A DNA stretch of 42,766 bases from an uncultured bacterium (GCA_905214325.1 CAJMLT010000011.1:1-42766); one strand, 5' to 3'; shown: positions 17,318 to 26,642, counted from the stretch's first letter. Notes: a model not told the origin generated them from the letters alone. Translations and numbers: made by a program.

Positions 17318-18738
17318 AGAAGCTGCGCATCAAATTCGTCGCGCTGATCATGTCCGTGGTAGCGCTCGTTCTGGTGGTGGTGTTCACGGCCATCTGCGTT
17401 ATCAACTATCAACAAAGCCTGCAGGCCACGTATGCCGCTCTCGATTCCGCCATCACGCGCACAAGCGATGGCGGCAGGGACAAGATCATGCCCTTCGTTT
17501 CGGGCCGCGATGATGCGACCACCGTGCGCTCCGATGCCCAAGGTGCTCTCGCCGGTGATGTGCCGGATGGTGGTGTTTCTTCCGAGGGCATCGCCGCCGA
17601 TCCTTCTTTATCCGCGGAGCAGGGCAGCGCAACATCCGATCAGGGTGGCGAAGATACTTCGGCCTCGAAGGTCCCCCTCGAAATAGGTGGGCGTCATGCC
17701 GGCGCGGAACAGATCATCCCGGTGGCGGTGTATGCGCTCAATACCGATGGGTCGCTTGTCGTGCTGTCCGATTTCACGCAGGCCACGCTTTCCGACGAGG
17801 TCCTGCGCCAAGCCACCGAAAAGCTCGCCGATCAACCCGACGGTACGGGCGAACTCGAATCCCTCGGCCTCTATTACGAGAAGCGTACGATGGATTCATC
17901 GACCTTTATCGCGTTCGCCGACATGAGCGCCACGTCGGGGTGGCAGGGGCTCGCTCTCACCTTGCTCGGTGTTTTCCTGGTGGCTTTGGTGGTGTTCTTC
18001 GTCATCGGCGTGTTCTTTTCCCGCTGGGCTCTGCGCCCCGTCGAAGCCGCATGGGATCGACAGCGTCGTTTCGTCTCCGATGCATCCCATGAACTCAAAA
18101 CGCCGCTGACGGTGATTCTGGCCAACACGGCCATCTTGCAGCGCCATCCCGAACGGAGCATCGAAAGTCAAAGTCAATGGGTCGAAAGTACGCAAACGGA
18201 AACGGAACGCCTGCAGGAACTTGTGGATGATCTGCTGTTTCTCGCCCGATTGGACGACGATACACACAGCACCGAAGACCTGTTCGGTGAGGTTGACCTC
18301 TCCGATCTCATCGAAGGCGATCTGCTCCAATTCGAATCGGTGGCGTTCGAGCGTAAGGTGGCTATCGAATCCCACTTGGACGATCACGTGATGGTGCGGG
18401 GAAGCAACCCGCGGCTTCATCGCCTTACTTCCACGCTTCTTGACAACGCGTGCAAATACGCCGAAACGAACACCACCGTCACCGTGTCGCTGCACCGCTT
18501 TTCCCACAAGGTATTGCTGTCGTTCCACAACAGGGGCTCGGTCATCTCGCCCGACGATCTGCCCTACGTGTTCGATCGGTTCTACCGCGCCGACAAAGCC
18601 CGCAACCGCGATGCCGGGGGCTACGGGTTGGGGCTGGCCATAGCGCGGGAGGTCGCCGAAGAACACGGAGGAAGTATCCGTGTCGTCAGCACCGAAGATA
18701 TGGGGACCACCTTCACGGTGGAATTACCTCTTCTGTAG
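17311..18738 (+). CDS. Sensor histidine kinase
   Basis: A 475-residue membrane kinase, partner of the overlapping regulator. A first membrane segment lies at about residues 9-32 and a second at about 210-235. Between them is an extracytoplasmic sensor region of about 175 residues, Ser/Ala/Asp/Gly-rich in its first half, with no domain I recognise. The HisKA motif FVSDASHELKTPLTVILA has the phosphoacceptor His near residue 260. HATPase motifs follow: N-box LLDNACKYAE, F-box YVFDRFYRADKAR, and G-boxes GGYGLGLAIA and GTTFTVELPLL. There is no evident HAMP domain between TM2 and HisKA. It ends 15 bases from the convergent SDR gene. Confidence 0.93.
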   Translation: MLKKLRIKFVALIMSVVALVLVVVFTAICVINYQQSLQATYAALDSAITRTSDGGRDKIMPFVSGRDDATTVRSDAQGALAGDVPDGGVSSEGIAADPSLSAEQGSATSDQGGEDTSASKVPLEIGGRHAGAEQIIPVAVYALNTDGSLVVLSDFTQATLSDEVLRQATEKLADQPDGTGELESLGLYYEKRTMDSSTFIAFADMSATSGWQGLALTLLGVFLVALVVFFVIGVFFSRWALRPVEAAWDRQRRFVSDASHELKTPLTVILANTAILQRHPERSIESQSQWVESTQTETERLQELVDDLLFLARLDDDTHSTEDLFGEVDLSDLIEGDLLQFESVAFERKVAIESHLDDHVMVRGSNPRLHRLTSTLLDNACKYAETNTTVTVSLHRFSHKVLLSFHNRGSVISPDDLPYVFDRFYRADKARNRDAGGYGLGLAIAREVAEEHGGSIRVVSTEDMGTTFTVELPLL

Positions 18739-18753
18739 GGGACGGTTCGTCTC

Positions 18754-19518
18754 CTAGGTGAGGAGCCAACCGCCTTCGACATAGAGAGTCTGACCCGTCA
18801 CGTAGGAAGCGTCGTCGCTTGCCAGAAACATGACGCATTGCGCTATCTCGTCTTTGGTACCACGTCTTCCCAGCGGCAGTTTTTCGCACAGGGCCACTTC
18901 GTTGCTCTTGTCCGCATAAAGGCTTGCATTCAGGTCGGTGGGAATACTGCCCGGGCCTACCGCATTGACACGTATGCCGTTCTGGCCCATGGCCCGTGCA
19001 AAGGTTTTGGTCAAGGTGACCACGCCTACCTTGCTCACGTTGTAGAGCGTACAATCGGGAATGGGAATCACGCTGTTGATGGATGCGATATTGACGATGG
19101 CACCCGACGTGCCCGCATCGATATGGTGGCGGCAAAACCACTGCGACGCGAAAAAGACCGATTTCAGATCGGTATCCAAAACACGATTCCAGTCCTCTTC
19201 GGTGATGTCGAGGATGTCCTCTTTGGAATAGACACCTGCGTTGTTGATCAGAATGTCGAATCCCCCGAAGGTATCCACCACCGTGCGGAAGAAGTCGGCC
19301 ACTTCGTGCGGCTGGGAAACATCGACGGCTTTCGCCATGATGCGGCTGCGGTCATCCCCGGCCACTTCCTGCATCAGTTCCTCTTTGCCATGGGGTGATA
19401 CGCTGCAGAAGGCCACGTTGCCGCCTGCCTCGTAGAAACGCTCACCGATGCGTCGGCCTATGCCGCGCGCCGATCCGGTGACGACGATGGTCTTTCCGGA
19501 AAAGTCGTAATCAATCAT
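18754..19518 (-). CDS. Short-chain dehydrogenase/reductase (SDR) with Rossmann fold
   Basis: A classical SDR of about 254 residues. The cofactor motif TGSARGIGRRIG lies near residue 13, the NNAG motif in INNAGVYS, and the catalytic Ser and YxxxK in IASINSV and YNVSKVG. Its C-terminus ends DDASYVTGQTLYVEGG, typical of the family. Substrate cannot be told; 3-oxoacyl-ACP reductase-like and sugar or steroid dehydrogenases share this pattern. The ATG at 19518 has GAGAGGGG eight bases upstream; the longer start at 19545 lacks one. It stands alone on the minus strand, convergent with the kinase and divergent from the isomerase gene. Confidence 0.88.
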   Translation of the reverse strand: MIDYDFSGKTIVVTGSARGIGRRIGERFYEAGGNVAFCSVSPHGKEELMQEVAGDDRSRIMAKAVDVSQPHEVADFFRTVVDTFGGFDILINNAGVYSKEDILDITEEDWNRVLDTDLKSVFFASQWFCRHHIDAGTSGAIVNIASINSVIPIPDCTLYNVSKVGVVTLTKTFARAMGQNGIRVNAVGPGSIPTDLNASLYADKSNEVALCEKLPLGRRGTKDEIAQCVMFLASDDASYVTGQTLYVEGGWLLT

Positions 19519-19568
19519 GAAAACCCCTCTCAAACCCTCCATCACTTCACGAGATCATCATACCAGTC

Positions 19569-19598
19569 AAGACACCCGAGAGGTCTTTTTGATAGAAT
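19569..19598 (+). promoter_or_regulatory. Candidate promoter of the isomerase-hyp operon
   Basis: AAGACA and TAGAAT (19593-19598) with an 18-base spacer. The predicted transcription start near 19605 leaves a short leader with GAAGGA before the ATG at 19623. Confidence 0.4.
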
Positions 19599-19622
19599 GA
19601 GCGCACTATGAAAGAAGGAACT

Positions 19623-21341
19623 ATGATCGATTTCAAAGCGGAGGGACGTTGCCCGTCTGCTCAGACGCTTATGGAGAACAAGGTTGCCAGCCGCGTCAAG
19701 GCGAAGGATGCAACCCTGTATGATTTCTCCGAATCCGCCCGCACCTGCGCTGAAAACTACATGGGTTGGGCCACGCTGGCAAGCAATCCTCCCTGTGCAT
19801 TGAGTGAAATTCAGGACTTCGCGCGCGATCTGCAGGATCGCGGCCTGAAGACGGTGCTCCTCATAGGGCAGGGTGGTTCCACTCAGGCTCCCATGACGCT
19901 CACCAAATATAACAAGTCCGATTCCTCGGCCATTTCGTTCAAAACCCTGGATTCGGTTTCTCCCGTGCGCCTTCGTGCCATTCTTTCCGAATGTGATCCC
20001 GCGAAGACCTTGGTCGTGCAATCCTCTAAGTCGGGGGGCACCATCGAGCCGTCTTTGGCTATGAAGGCCGTTTCGGATATTCTGCGTGAACACCTCAGCG
20101 CCGACGAGCTGCCTCAGCATCTCGTTGCCATCACCGACCCCGGCTCCGATCTGGAAAAGAAGGCGCGCGAAGAAGGGTGGGCGAAGGTGTTTTCCGGCGA
20201 ACCCGATGTGGGCGGCCGCTATTCCGCCCTTTCGGTGTTCGGTTTGTTCCCCGCCGCTCTAGTGGGTATCGATCTCGATTCGCTGATGGCCAGTGCCCGC
20301 AGCGCCGAGGAGTTGTGCTCGTCCGACACCGAAGACAATCCGGCACTCGTTTTGGCATCGTTTCTTTTCGATAACTACCGCAAAGGCCGCAACAAATTCG
20401 CTTTCCTTTCTCCCAAGCGCGGTCGCGTGCTGGGTCTTTGGATCGAACAGCTGGTTGCGGAAAGCCTGGGCAAGGAAGGTCAGGGTATTCTGCCCAATAT
20501 CGAAGTCGATTCGCTCAACCTGAGTGAGGATCCGGGCGATCGCGTCACCATCACCTATGACACGAAAAACGACCTCTGGGACGAACAGCAGAACTTCGCG
20601 AAGTCCCTCGAATACATCGACCCCGCCATTCCCAACATCACGTTCAAGATAGAGGACGTGGATGACTTGGCGGCGCATTTCGTCATGTGGGAATACGCCA
20701 TCGCCATGGTGGGTTATCTGATGCAGGTATGTCCCTTCGATCAGCCCGATGTGCAGATCGCCAAAACCAAGGTACTTTCCATTCTTTCGGAAGGGGCGCA
20801 CGAGCCTACGTTCTACCAAACGGGTGGCATCGGTGTTGTGCCCGTGGGCGATTCCGAAGTGTCCGTCTCCGAAGCCCTGCTTCCCGTGTTGAAACGCCGC
20901 AACCTCGAAGAAGCGTTGCGCGCTTTGTTGGGCAGCATCCGACCGGGCGATTACTTTTCCTTCAACGCGTTTTTGCCCTTCACCGGTGAAGGTCGCCGTG
21001 AAGCCATGGAGGAAATCCGTCATAGCGTGGCCGAATACTACGGTGTCGCATCGTGTTTGGAAATAGGCCCGCGTTATCTGCATTCCACGGGACAGATGCA
21101 CAAAGGTGGCCCCAACACGGGTGTTTTCCTGCTGCTGTCCGCCGCGGAGACCAAAGATATCGCCATCGATGACCCGCGTGCGCAGAGCTTAGGTCAGTTG
21201 GCCAAGGCTCAGGCCATGGGGGATTTCGCCATTTTGTCGGAGCGCTCTCGTCGCTGCGTCCATGTTCATCTACCTGACAGTTCGTCGGTGACCTTGCGCG
21301 CACTGGCCAAGGAACTGAAGAAGGTCGTATCGTTCAAGTGA
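19623..21341 (+). CDS. pgi: Glucose-6-phosphate isomerase (transaldolase-fusion type, stand-alone)
   Basis: Interconverts glucose-6-P and fructose-6-P in glycolysis and gluconeogenesis. Motifs include LLIGQGGSTQAP, QSSKSGGTIEPSLAM, GEPDVGGRYSALSVFGLFPA, and the C-terminal YLHSTGQMHKGGPNTGVFL. The last two closely resemble the isomerase half of bifunctional transaldolase/Pgi proteins, but no transaldolase domain is present, so this is a stand-alone version of about 572 residues. The ATG at 19623 has AGAAGGA just upstream; an ATG at 19608 would lie only about 3 bases after the predicted transcription start. The stop overlaps the hypF GTG by 4 bases (GTGA), an unusual coupling of a sugar isomerase to hydrogenase maturation. 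Confidence 0.88.
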   Translation: MIDFKAEGRCPSAQTLMENKVASRVKAKDATLYDFSESARTCAENYMGWATLASNPPCALSEIQDFARDLQDRGLKTVLLIGQGGSTQAPMTLTKYNKSDSSAISFKTLDSVSPVRLRAILSECDPAKTLVVQSSKSGGTIEPSLAMKAVSDILREHLSADELPQHLVAITDPGSDLEKKAREEGWAKVFSGEPDVGGRYSALSVFGLFPAALVGIDLDSLMASARSAEELCSSDTEDNPALVLASFLFDNYRKGRNKFAFLSPKRGRVLGLWIEQLVAESLGKEGQGILPNIEVDSLNLSEDPGDRVTITYDTKNDLWDEQQNFAKSLEYIDPAIPNITFKIEDVDDLAAHFVMWEYAIAMVGYLMQVCPFDQPDVQIAKTKVLSILSEGAHEPTFYQTGGIGVVPVGDSEVSVSEALLPVLKRRNLEEALRALLGSIRPGDYFSFNAFLPFTGEGRREAMEEIRHSVAEYYGVASCLEIGPRYLHSTGQMHKGGPNTGVFLLLSAAETKDIAIDDPRAQSLGQLAKAQAMGDFAILSERSRRCVHVHLPDSSSVTLRALAKELKKVVSFK

Positions 21342-23767
21342 CCGAAGCATTGGACATACGTGTCAAAGGAATAGTACAAGGGGTGGGCTTCCGCCCCTTC
21401 GTCTATCGTGCGGCTCATGCCCACTGCATCACCGGGTGGGTGTGCAACGCTACCGAGGGCGTCATCATCCACGGTGAAGGCACCCCCGATGATCTGGACC
21501 GCTTCGTCATGGAATTATCCGAACAGCATCCCCGCGCCGCCGTGGTTAAGGAAATAGATCTGACCGAAATTCCCGCAGAGGGCTTCGACGCGTTCGAAAT
21601 CCGTTACTCGGAACATACGGAAGGAGCGGCGACCACTCTTGTCTCTCCCGATTTGGCGACGTGTGACGAATGTTGCAGAGAATTGTTCGACGAAGCGGAT
21701 CGGCGCTACCGCTATCCTTTCATCAACTGCACCAACTGCGGGCCCCGCTTCACCATCATACGTTCCCTGCCCTACGATCGTCCGCAGACATCCATGGCCG
21801 AATTCACCATGTGTGAAAAGTGCGCTACCGAATATGCCGACCCCCTGGATCGTCGCTTCCATGCCCAGCCTGATGCCTGCTTCACCTGCGGGCCCCATCT
21901 GGGTTGGTGCGAAGCCGACACCTCGCATTCCGACGGCCCGCGTGTCGGCGGCGAAGCCGACACCGACGTCATCGAATGGGCGCATGATCGCGTCTCTTCG
22001 GATGCCCTTCTCGAAAAGGCGGTGAAAGCCCTTCGTGCAGGTAGGATCGTTGCGGTCAAAGGATTGGGTGGCTACCATCTGGCGTGCGATGCGAACAACC
22101 CACAGGCCATCGCCGAACTGCGCCGTCGCAAGAAGCGCGAGGGCAAGGCGTTTGCCGTCATGGTGGCCGATGAACATGAGGCGCGTCGGGTTTGTTTCGT
22201 CGATGATGCCGAAGGGCGCCAGCTCTTCTCGCCGGCGCGACCCATCGTATTGTTGCGCAAGCGCCCCGAAGCCGTTTTCGCCGATGGCCTTGCCGATGAT
22301 CTGGGGGAGTTGGGGGTCATGTTGCCCGCCACACCCGTTCAGCATCTTCTGACACACGACTTCGGCGGCATGCTGGTCATGACATCGGGCAATCTTCACG
22401 ATGAGCCCATCGTCACCGAAGAAGCACAAGCATTTTCCCGCCTGCGCGGTGTCGCCGATGCCTTCCTGGTCAACGATCGCGCCATCGAAAGCCGCTACGA
22501 CGATTCGGTGGTACGTGTGCTGGATGGAGGTGCGGCAGGGCCGGTGGTTCAGGTGATCCGCCGTGCCCGTGGATTCGCTCCCGTGCCTGTGGCGCTGCCC
22601 GTGCCCGCCGATGCCGATGTGGCCGATCTGCCCTGCATCCTGGCGACCGGGCCCGAACAGAAGAATACCTTCACGCTCACCCGCGGCGCCGAAGCCTTCG
22701 TCTCCCAGCACATCGGAGATATGGAAAACGCCGATACGTTCGACGCTTGGCTTTCCACGGTGAAAACCTATGAGCACCTGTTTCGCGTGAAACCTTCCGT
22801 CATAGCCCGCGACCATCACCCGGAATACCTCACTTCGAAGTGGGCCGAGCGTCAGGACGCGAAATCGATCGCCGTTCAGCACCACCATGCACACGTGCTG
22901 TCGGTCATGGGGGAAAATGCGCTCGAAGGACCGGTGTGCGGCATCGCCTTCGACGGTACGGGCTACGGTCTCGACGGTGCCATCTGGGGTGGAGAGGTGC
23001 TGCTGTCCAACCTGCAGGCGTTCGAGCGTTTCGCCAACTTCGCCTACGTTCCCCTGCCCGGTGGCGCTGCAGCCATCAAGCATCCCCGCCGTTGCGCCTA
23101 TGGTGCTCTATGGGCCTATGATCTCTTGGACCATCCGGCGGCACGGGCGTTCGTCGAAGACTGGAAAGATCAAGCCTCTCTGTGCGATGCCATGATAGAA
23201 AAGGGTATCAACACGCCCATGACCTCTTCGGTCGGCCGCCTGTTCGACGCGGCTTCGGCGCTGATGGGTGTATGCGATCAGCCGCGCTACGAAGGGGAGG
23301 CAGCCGTGCTTTTGGAAGCGCTGCTCAACCGCGATTTGGCGCAGCGGGGCATCGCGCCGAGCGATATCCGTACGGGCGAGGTGGAGGCCTATCCCATCGA
23401 AATCATCAAGAACACGGCTACCGAAACCAGCACGGCGCAGGATACCTCTGTCGTTCTGTTGGATCCCGCACCCGCTTTTGCGGCGCTGCTCGACGATTGC
23501 GCCGCGGAGGTGGCTCTTCCCGTACGTGCGCAACGCTTCCATGAGGCTTTCGTGTCCGCCGTCCTACAGGTGGCCGAAGCGGTGCGCGCCCTTTACGGCA
23601 TCGACATCGTTACCTTGTCCGGCGGCGTTTTCATGAATCGCTACCTCATCCAGCGCTGTCTGGCCGAACTGCAGCAACGGGGCTTCACCGTTGCGCTCAA
23701 CCGCGATTTGCCGCCCAACGATGCATCGGTTTCTTACGGACAGGCTGTGCTAGCATTGCACTCGTAA
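21338..23767 (+). CDS. hypF: Carbamoyltransferase HypF (NiFe-hydrogenase maturation)
   Basis: Makes thiocarbamate on HypE from carbamoyl phosphate, the source of the cyanide ligands of NiFe hydrogenases. Four domains are in the expected order: acylphosphatase (VKGIVQGVGFRPFVYRAA, residues 4-21), zinc-finger pairs (CDECC, CTNCGPR, CEKC, CFTCGPH; about 108-190), YrdC-like (GRIVAVKGLGGYHLACDA, then RRRKKREGKAFAVM), and Kae1-like (VQHHHAHVLSVM, GIAFDGTGYGLDGAIWGGEV, LSGGVFMNRYL). All are intact and the 809-residue length is slightly above average. The GTG start overlaps the end of the isomerase gene. hypC follows after 17 bases and hypD after that. Confidence 0.96.
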   Translation: MTEALDIRVKGIVQGVGFRPFVYRAAHAHCITGWVCNATEGVIIHGEGTPDDLDRFVMELSEQHPRAAVVKEIDLTEIPAEGFDAFEIRYSEHTEGAATTLVSPDLATCDECCRELFDEADRRYRYPFINCTNCGPRFTIIRSLPYDRPQTSMAEFTMCEKCATEYADPLDRRFHAQPDACFTCGPHLGWCEADTSHSDGPRVGGEADTDVIEWAHDRVSSDALLEKAVKALRAGRIVAVKGLGGYHLACDANNPQAIAELRRRKKREGKAFAVMVADEHEARRVCFVDDAEGRQLFSPARPIVLLRKRPEAVFADGLADDLGELGVMLPATPVQHLLTHDFGGMLVMTSGNLHDEPIVTEEAQAFSRLRGVADAFLVNDRAIESRYDDSVVRVLDGGAAGPVVQVIRRARGFAPVPVALPVPADADVADLPCILATGPEQKNTFTLTRGAEAFVSQHIGDMENADTFDAWLSTVKTYEHLFRVKPSVIARDHHPEYLTSKWAERQDAKSIAVQHHHAHVLSVMGENALEGPVCGIAFDGTGYGLDGAIWGGEVLLSNLQAFERFANFAYVPLPGGAAAIKHPRRCAYGALWAYDLLDHPAARAFVEDWKDQASLCDAMIEKGINTPMTSSVGRLFDAASALMGVCDQPRYEGEAAVLLEALLNRDLAQRGIAPSDIRTGEVEAYPIEIIKNTATETSTAQDTSVVLLDPAPAFAALLDDCAAEVALPVRAQRFHEAFVSAVLQVAEAVRALYGIDIVTLSGGVFMNRYLIQRCLAELQQRGFTVALNRDLPPNDASVSYGQAVLALHS

Positions 23768-23784
23768 CAGAGGAGTGATGCAAT

Positions 23785-24021
23785 ATGTGCTTGGCTATCC
23801 CCGCTCAGGTTAAAACCATCAACGAAAACAATCTCGCCACGGTCGACATCCTAGGTGTCACGCGTGACGTTTCCCTTGATCTCACCCCAACGGCCGCCGT
23901 CGGTTCCTACGTGTTGGTTCACGCCGGTTTCGCCATTGAAGTGGTGAGCGAGGAATTCGCCCAGGAAACCCTTGATCTGATCAGGGAATTCCCCGAATTG
24001 GCCGACGTCGAAGGCCTGTAG
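23785..24021 (+). CDS. hypC: Hydrogenase maturation chaperone HypC
   Basis: A 78-residue HypC/HupF family protein. It begins MCLAIPAQV, where Cys2 is the essential residue that binds the Fe(CN)2CO group and the hydrogenase precursor. The GVTRDVSLDL and VGSYVLVHAGFAIEVV segments are typical of the OB-like fold. GAGGAG precedes the ATG. It is located between hypF and hypD, its complex partner. Confidence 0.95.
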   Translation: MCLAIPAQVKTINENNLATVDILGVTRDVSLDLTPTAAVGSYVLVHAGFAIEVVSEEFAQETLDLIREFPELADVEGL

Positions 24022-24043
24022 GCACGAAAGGGAGGTCGCCGTC

Positions 24044-25120
24044 ATGGATGGTTCCGTTTTCAAAGACCCCGAATTGGCCCGCGGGCTTATTCATTCCATC
24101 GAGCGGTGGGCACCCGAACAGGCCACGCTGATGGAAGTATGCGGCACCCACACGGTGGCTATCGCGCGCAACGGCCTGCGCACCATGATGCCCGAAGGCA
24201 TCCGTTTGGCATCGGGCCCGGGGTGTCCCGTCTGCGTTACCTCCAACAAAGACATCGATACCGTTATCGCCCTTTCACGCATACCCGATGTGACCATCGC
24301 CACGTTCGGCGACATGACGCGTGTTCCCGGTTCCACCTCCAGTCTGCTCAAGGAACAGGCCGAAGGCCGTTCCATCAACATCGTCTATTCGCCACTCGAC
24401 GCATTGACGTTGGCCAAGGAAAACCCCGATCGCCAGATCGTGTTCGTGGGTGTGGGTTTCGAGACCACCACCCCGCTTGTCGCCATGGCCATCAAGCGTG
24501 CCCAAGCCATGGGGCTCAAGAATTTTTCCGTGTTCGTTGCACATAAAAACATGCCGGGCGCTTTGGAAACCATCGTGGCCGATCCCGCTCTCGAAGTGGA
24601 TGCGCTCATTCTTCCCGGTCATGTGAGCACCATCATCGGCGTGCGTCCCTATGAATTTCTCGCCGAAAAATACGGCATTCCCGGCGTCATCACCGGATTC
24701 GAGCCGGTCGATGTGCTGCAGGGTATCGCCATGATCGCCCGTCAGCTCCACGAAGGGCGCGCGGAAATAGAGATAGCCTATACCCGTGGCGTCATGCCGC
24801 AGGGTAACCCGGTTGCCCTTGCCGCCATCGATGAAGTGTTCGAAACGGTGGATGCCACGTGGCGTGGGCTGGGGGTCATTCCCGGTTCCGGTTACGCCAT
24901 ACGCCCCGCCTTCGCCGGCTTCGATGCCGTCGCGCGTTTTTCGCCGGAAGTCGAACCCACCCGTGAGCCCAAGGGCTGTCGTTGCGGCGATGTTCTGCGC
25001 GGCATGATGGCACCCAACGAGTGCCCGCTCTTCCGCAAGGTGTGTACGCCCGAAAATCCGGTTGGGCCCTGCATGGTTTCTTCCGAAGGTTCGTGTGCCG
25101 CGTATTTCCGCTATCTATAG
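24044..25120 (+). CDS. hypD: Hydrogenase maturation protein HypD
   Basis: Fe-S scaffold that with HypC assembles the Fe(CN)2CO centre of NiFe hydrogenases. Conserved motifs: LMEVCGTHTVAIARNGLR (near residue 24), LASGPGCPVCVT, FVGVGFETTTPL, ILPGHVSTIIG and the cysteine-rich C-terminus (CRCGDVLRG, NECPLFRKVC, GPCMVSSEGSCAAY) that holds the 4Fe-4S cluster. The length of 358 residues is normal. The ATG has GGGAGGT nine bases upstream. The usual next gene, hypE, is missing: the following gene is a TruA-like protein after a 135-base gap with no terminator that I can identify. Confidence 0.96.
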   Translation: MDGSVFKDPELARGLIHSIERWAPEQATLMEVCGTHTVAIARNGLRTMMPEGIRLASGPGCPVCVTSNKDIDTVIALSRIPDVTIATFGDMTRVPGSTSSLLKEQAEGRSINIVYSPLDALTLAKENPDRQIVFVGVGFETTTPLVAMAIKRAQAMGLKNFSVFVAHKNMPGALETIVADPALEVDALILPGHVSTIIGVRPYEFLAEKYGIPGVITGFEPVDVLQGIAMIARQLHEGRAEIEIAYTRGVMPQGNPVALAAIDEVFETVDATWRGLGVIPGSGYAIRPAFAGFDAVARFSPEVEPTREPKGCRCGDVLRGMMAPNECPLFRKVCTPENPVGPCMVSSEGSCAAYFRYL

Positions 25121-25255
25121 CGCTGCGTATTTTCTCCACAATTTGATACGGTAGTGATACGAAGCGGATGCTAGAGTGTGCGCCGTGCTTCTTTCGCGGG
25201 GCACCTATACGCGATCTGCTCTCAGTAGTGCAGGGAAGGTATCACATCGAACAGC

Positions 25256-26578
25256 ATGACCCGGCAAGCATCTGAAGAAACCCCATCCCCGTCCGCGCCG
25301 CAGATCGTATTCGTCCTTCACGGAAAGCGTCACGGGCATCGTATGACAGAACACACCATCGAAGATATACCGCGCTCCCTTGATGAACCTCGGGTCGTCT
25401 TGGCGCTTCATGTTTCCTACAAGGGCACGAACCTTGCGGGCTTCTCCCGTCAACGGGGACACCTGAGCGTGCAGGCCAACATAGAAGAAGCCCTTGCGGT
25501 TATTTTCCATCGTCCCATCGAAACCACGTGTGCCGCCAACACCGAAGCCGGTGTCCACGCACGGGATCAGGTGATGAGCTTCTCGCTTTTCGCAGACGAA
25601 TGGGAACGAAGAAGTGAATACAAGTTTCTTTGTTCCTTAAACGCCCTCACCCATACCGATATCGCCATACGTGAAGTCACGGTGGAGGAAATGGATTTCT
25701 CCGCACGCTTTTCGGCGCGCCTTTCCGAATATCGCTATTTCATCTGTACCGACGCCTGCGCACCGTTGCTGATGCGGGACTATGCGTGGCACGAAGGGGA
25801 CAAGCTCAACGTCGCCTTGATGCGGGAAGCGGCTGACCATCTCGTGGGAGAACATGATCTGGCGTGCTTTCTTGCGCAGGATGGGGAACGGGAATCCGTT
25901 CCCAACACCGTGCAGCGTCTTTTGCGCATCGACGTGAAGCAGCGGGAATTCTGGCGCGAGCATTTCGTGGTCGTGTCCGTTCAGGCCTACGACATGCCGT
26001 CCGCTCTCATGCGCGCGTTGGTGGGTGTGCTGGTGGGAGTGGGTTTGGGTGAGCGGGAGCCCGGTTGGGTGTTCGACATGCTGCAGGGTCACCCCGATGA
26101 AGGCGAGTCCGACGAATTTGCGATGGATCGCCGCGTTCCCACCGAAGGGTTGGTGTTTTGGGGGGCCGACTACGAAAACGATCCTTTGTACGATGCTCCG
26201 GAGGATCAGCCTCCCGTCAAAGACCGTATCTATTCCTTTCTCAGTGCGTATCAGTACGAGCCGCGCAAGACAGACGATTTCGTTATTCCGCGTGGCGATG
26301 GAGTCACCGTCACCAGCGGATCGGCTCTGTCCGAAATCAAGGATGATTTCGATATCACCCGGGATTATGAAGCGCTCAAAGACCCCACGGGTGTTTCCCT
26401 ACAGCCGGTGTTGATGGCCGACACCGATCGCTTCGGTGAGGTGCTCTGGGAAGAATCCACCACCCCCGCCATCGACGAGGCTCCTCTGCCCGATATGGAT
26501 CCCGTGCGTCCCAACCGCAAGCGCTATCCCTTCCAGCGCAAGAATCCCCAGGAAAAGTTGGCGGGTAAGCACCGCTAG
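25256..26578 (+). CDS. Divergent TruA-family pseudouridine synthase-like protein
   Basis: Related to TruA, which makes pseudouridine at tRNA positions 38-40. The TruA fold is recognisable: VSYKGTNLAGFSRQ, LSVQANIEEAL, the GVHA region, FSARFSARLSEYRYFI, and SALMRALVGVLVGVG. However, the catalytic loop that reads GRTDAGVHA in true TruA reads AANTEAGVHA here: the catalytic Asp is Glu (codon at 25544) and the preceding Arg is Asn. A C-terminal extension of about 140 acidic, basic-ended residues follows the core. It may be a non-catalytic paralogue, an RNA-binding protein, or have altered specificity. A canonical truA would be expected elsewhere. The start is uncertain: 25256 lacks a well-spaced ribosome site and 25343 is an alternative. 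Confidence 0.72.
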   Translation: MTRQASEETPSPSAPQIVFVLHGKRHGHRMTEHTIEDIPRSLDEPRVVLALHVSYKGTNLAGFSRQRGHLSVQANIEEALAVIFHRPIETTCAANTEAGVHARDQVMSFSLFADEWERRSEYKFLCSLNALTHTDIAIREVTVEEMDFSARFSARLSEYRYFICTDACAPLLMRDYAWHEGDKLNVALMREAADHLVGEHDLACFLAQDGERESVPNTVQRLLRIDVKQREFWREHFVVVSVQAYDMPSALMRALVGVLVGVGLGEREPGWVFDMLQGHPDEGESDEFAMDRRVPTEGLVFWGADYENDPLYDAPEDQPPVKDRIYSFLSAYQYEPRKTDDFVIPRGDGVTVTSGSALSEIKDDFDITRDYEALKDPTGVSLQPVLMADTDRFGEVLWEESTTPAIDEAPLPDMDPVRPNRKRYPFQRKNPQEKLAGKHR

Positions 26579-26642
26579 GTCTGGCGTGAATGTGCGCTCG
26601 GAAAGCAGTGCAACGCCGGTACCCGCCAAGAGCGACTCGATG

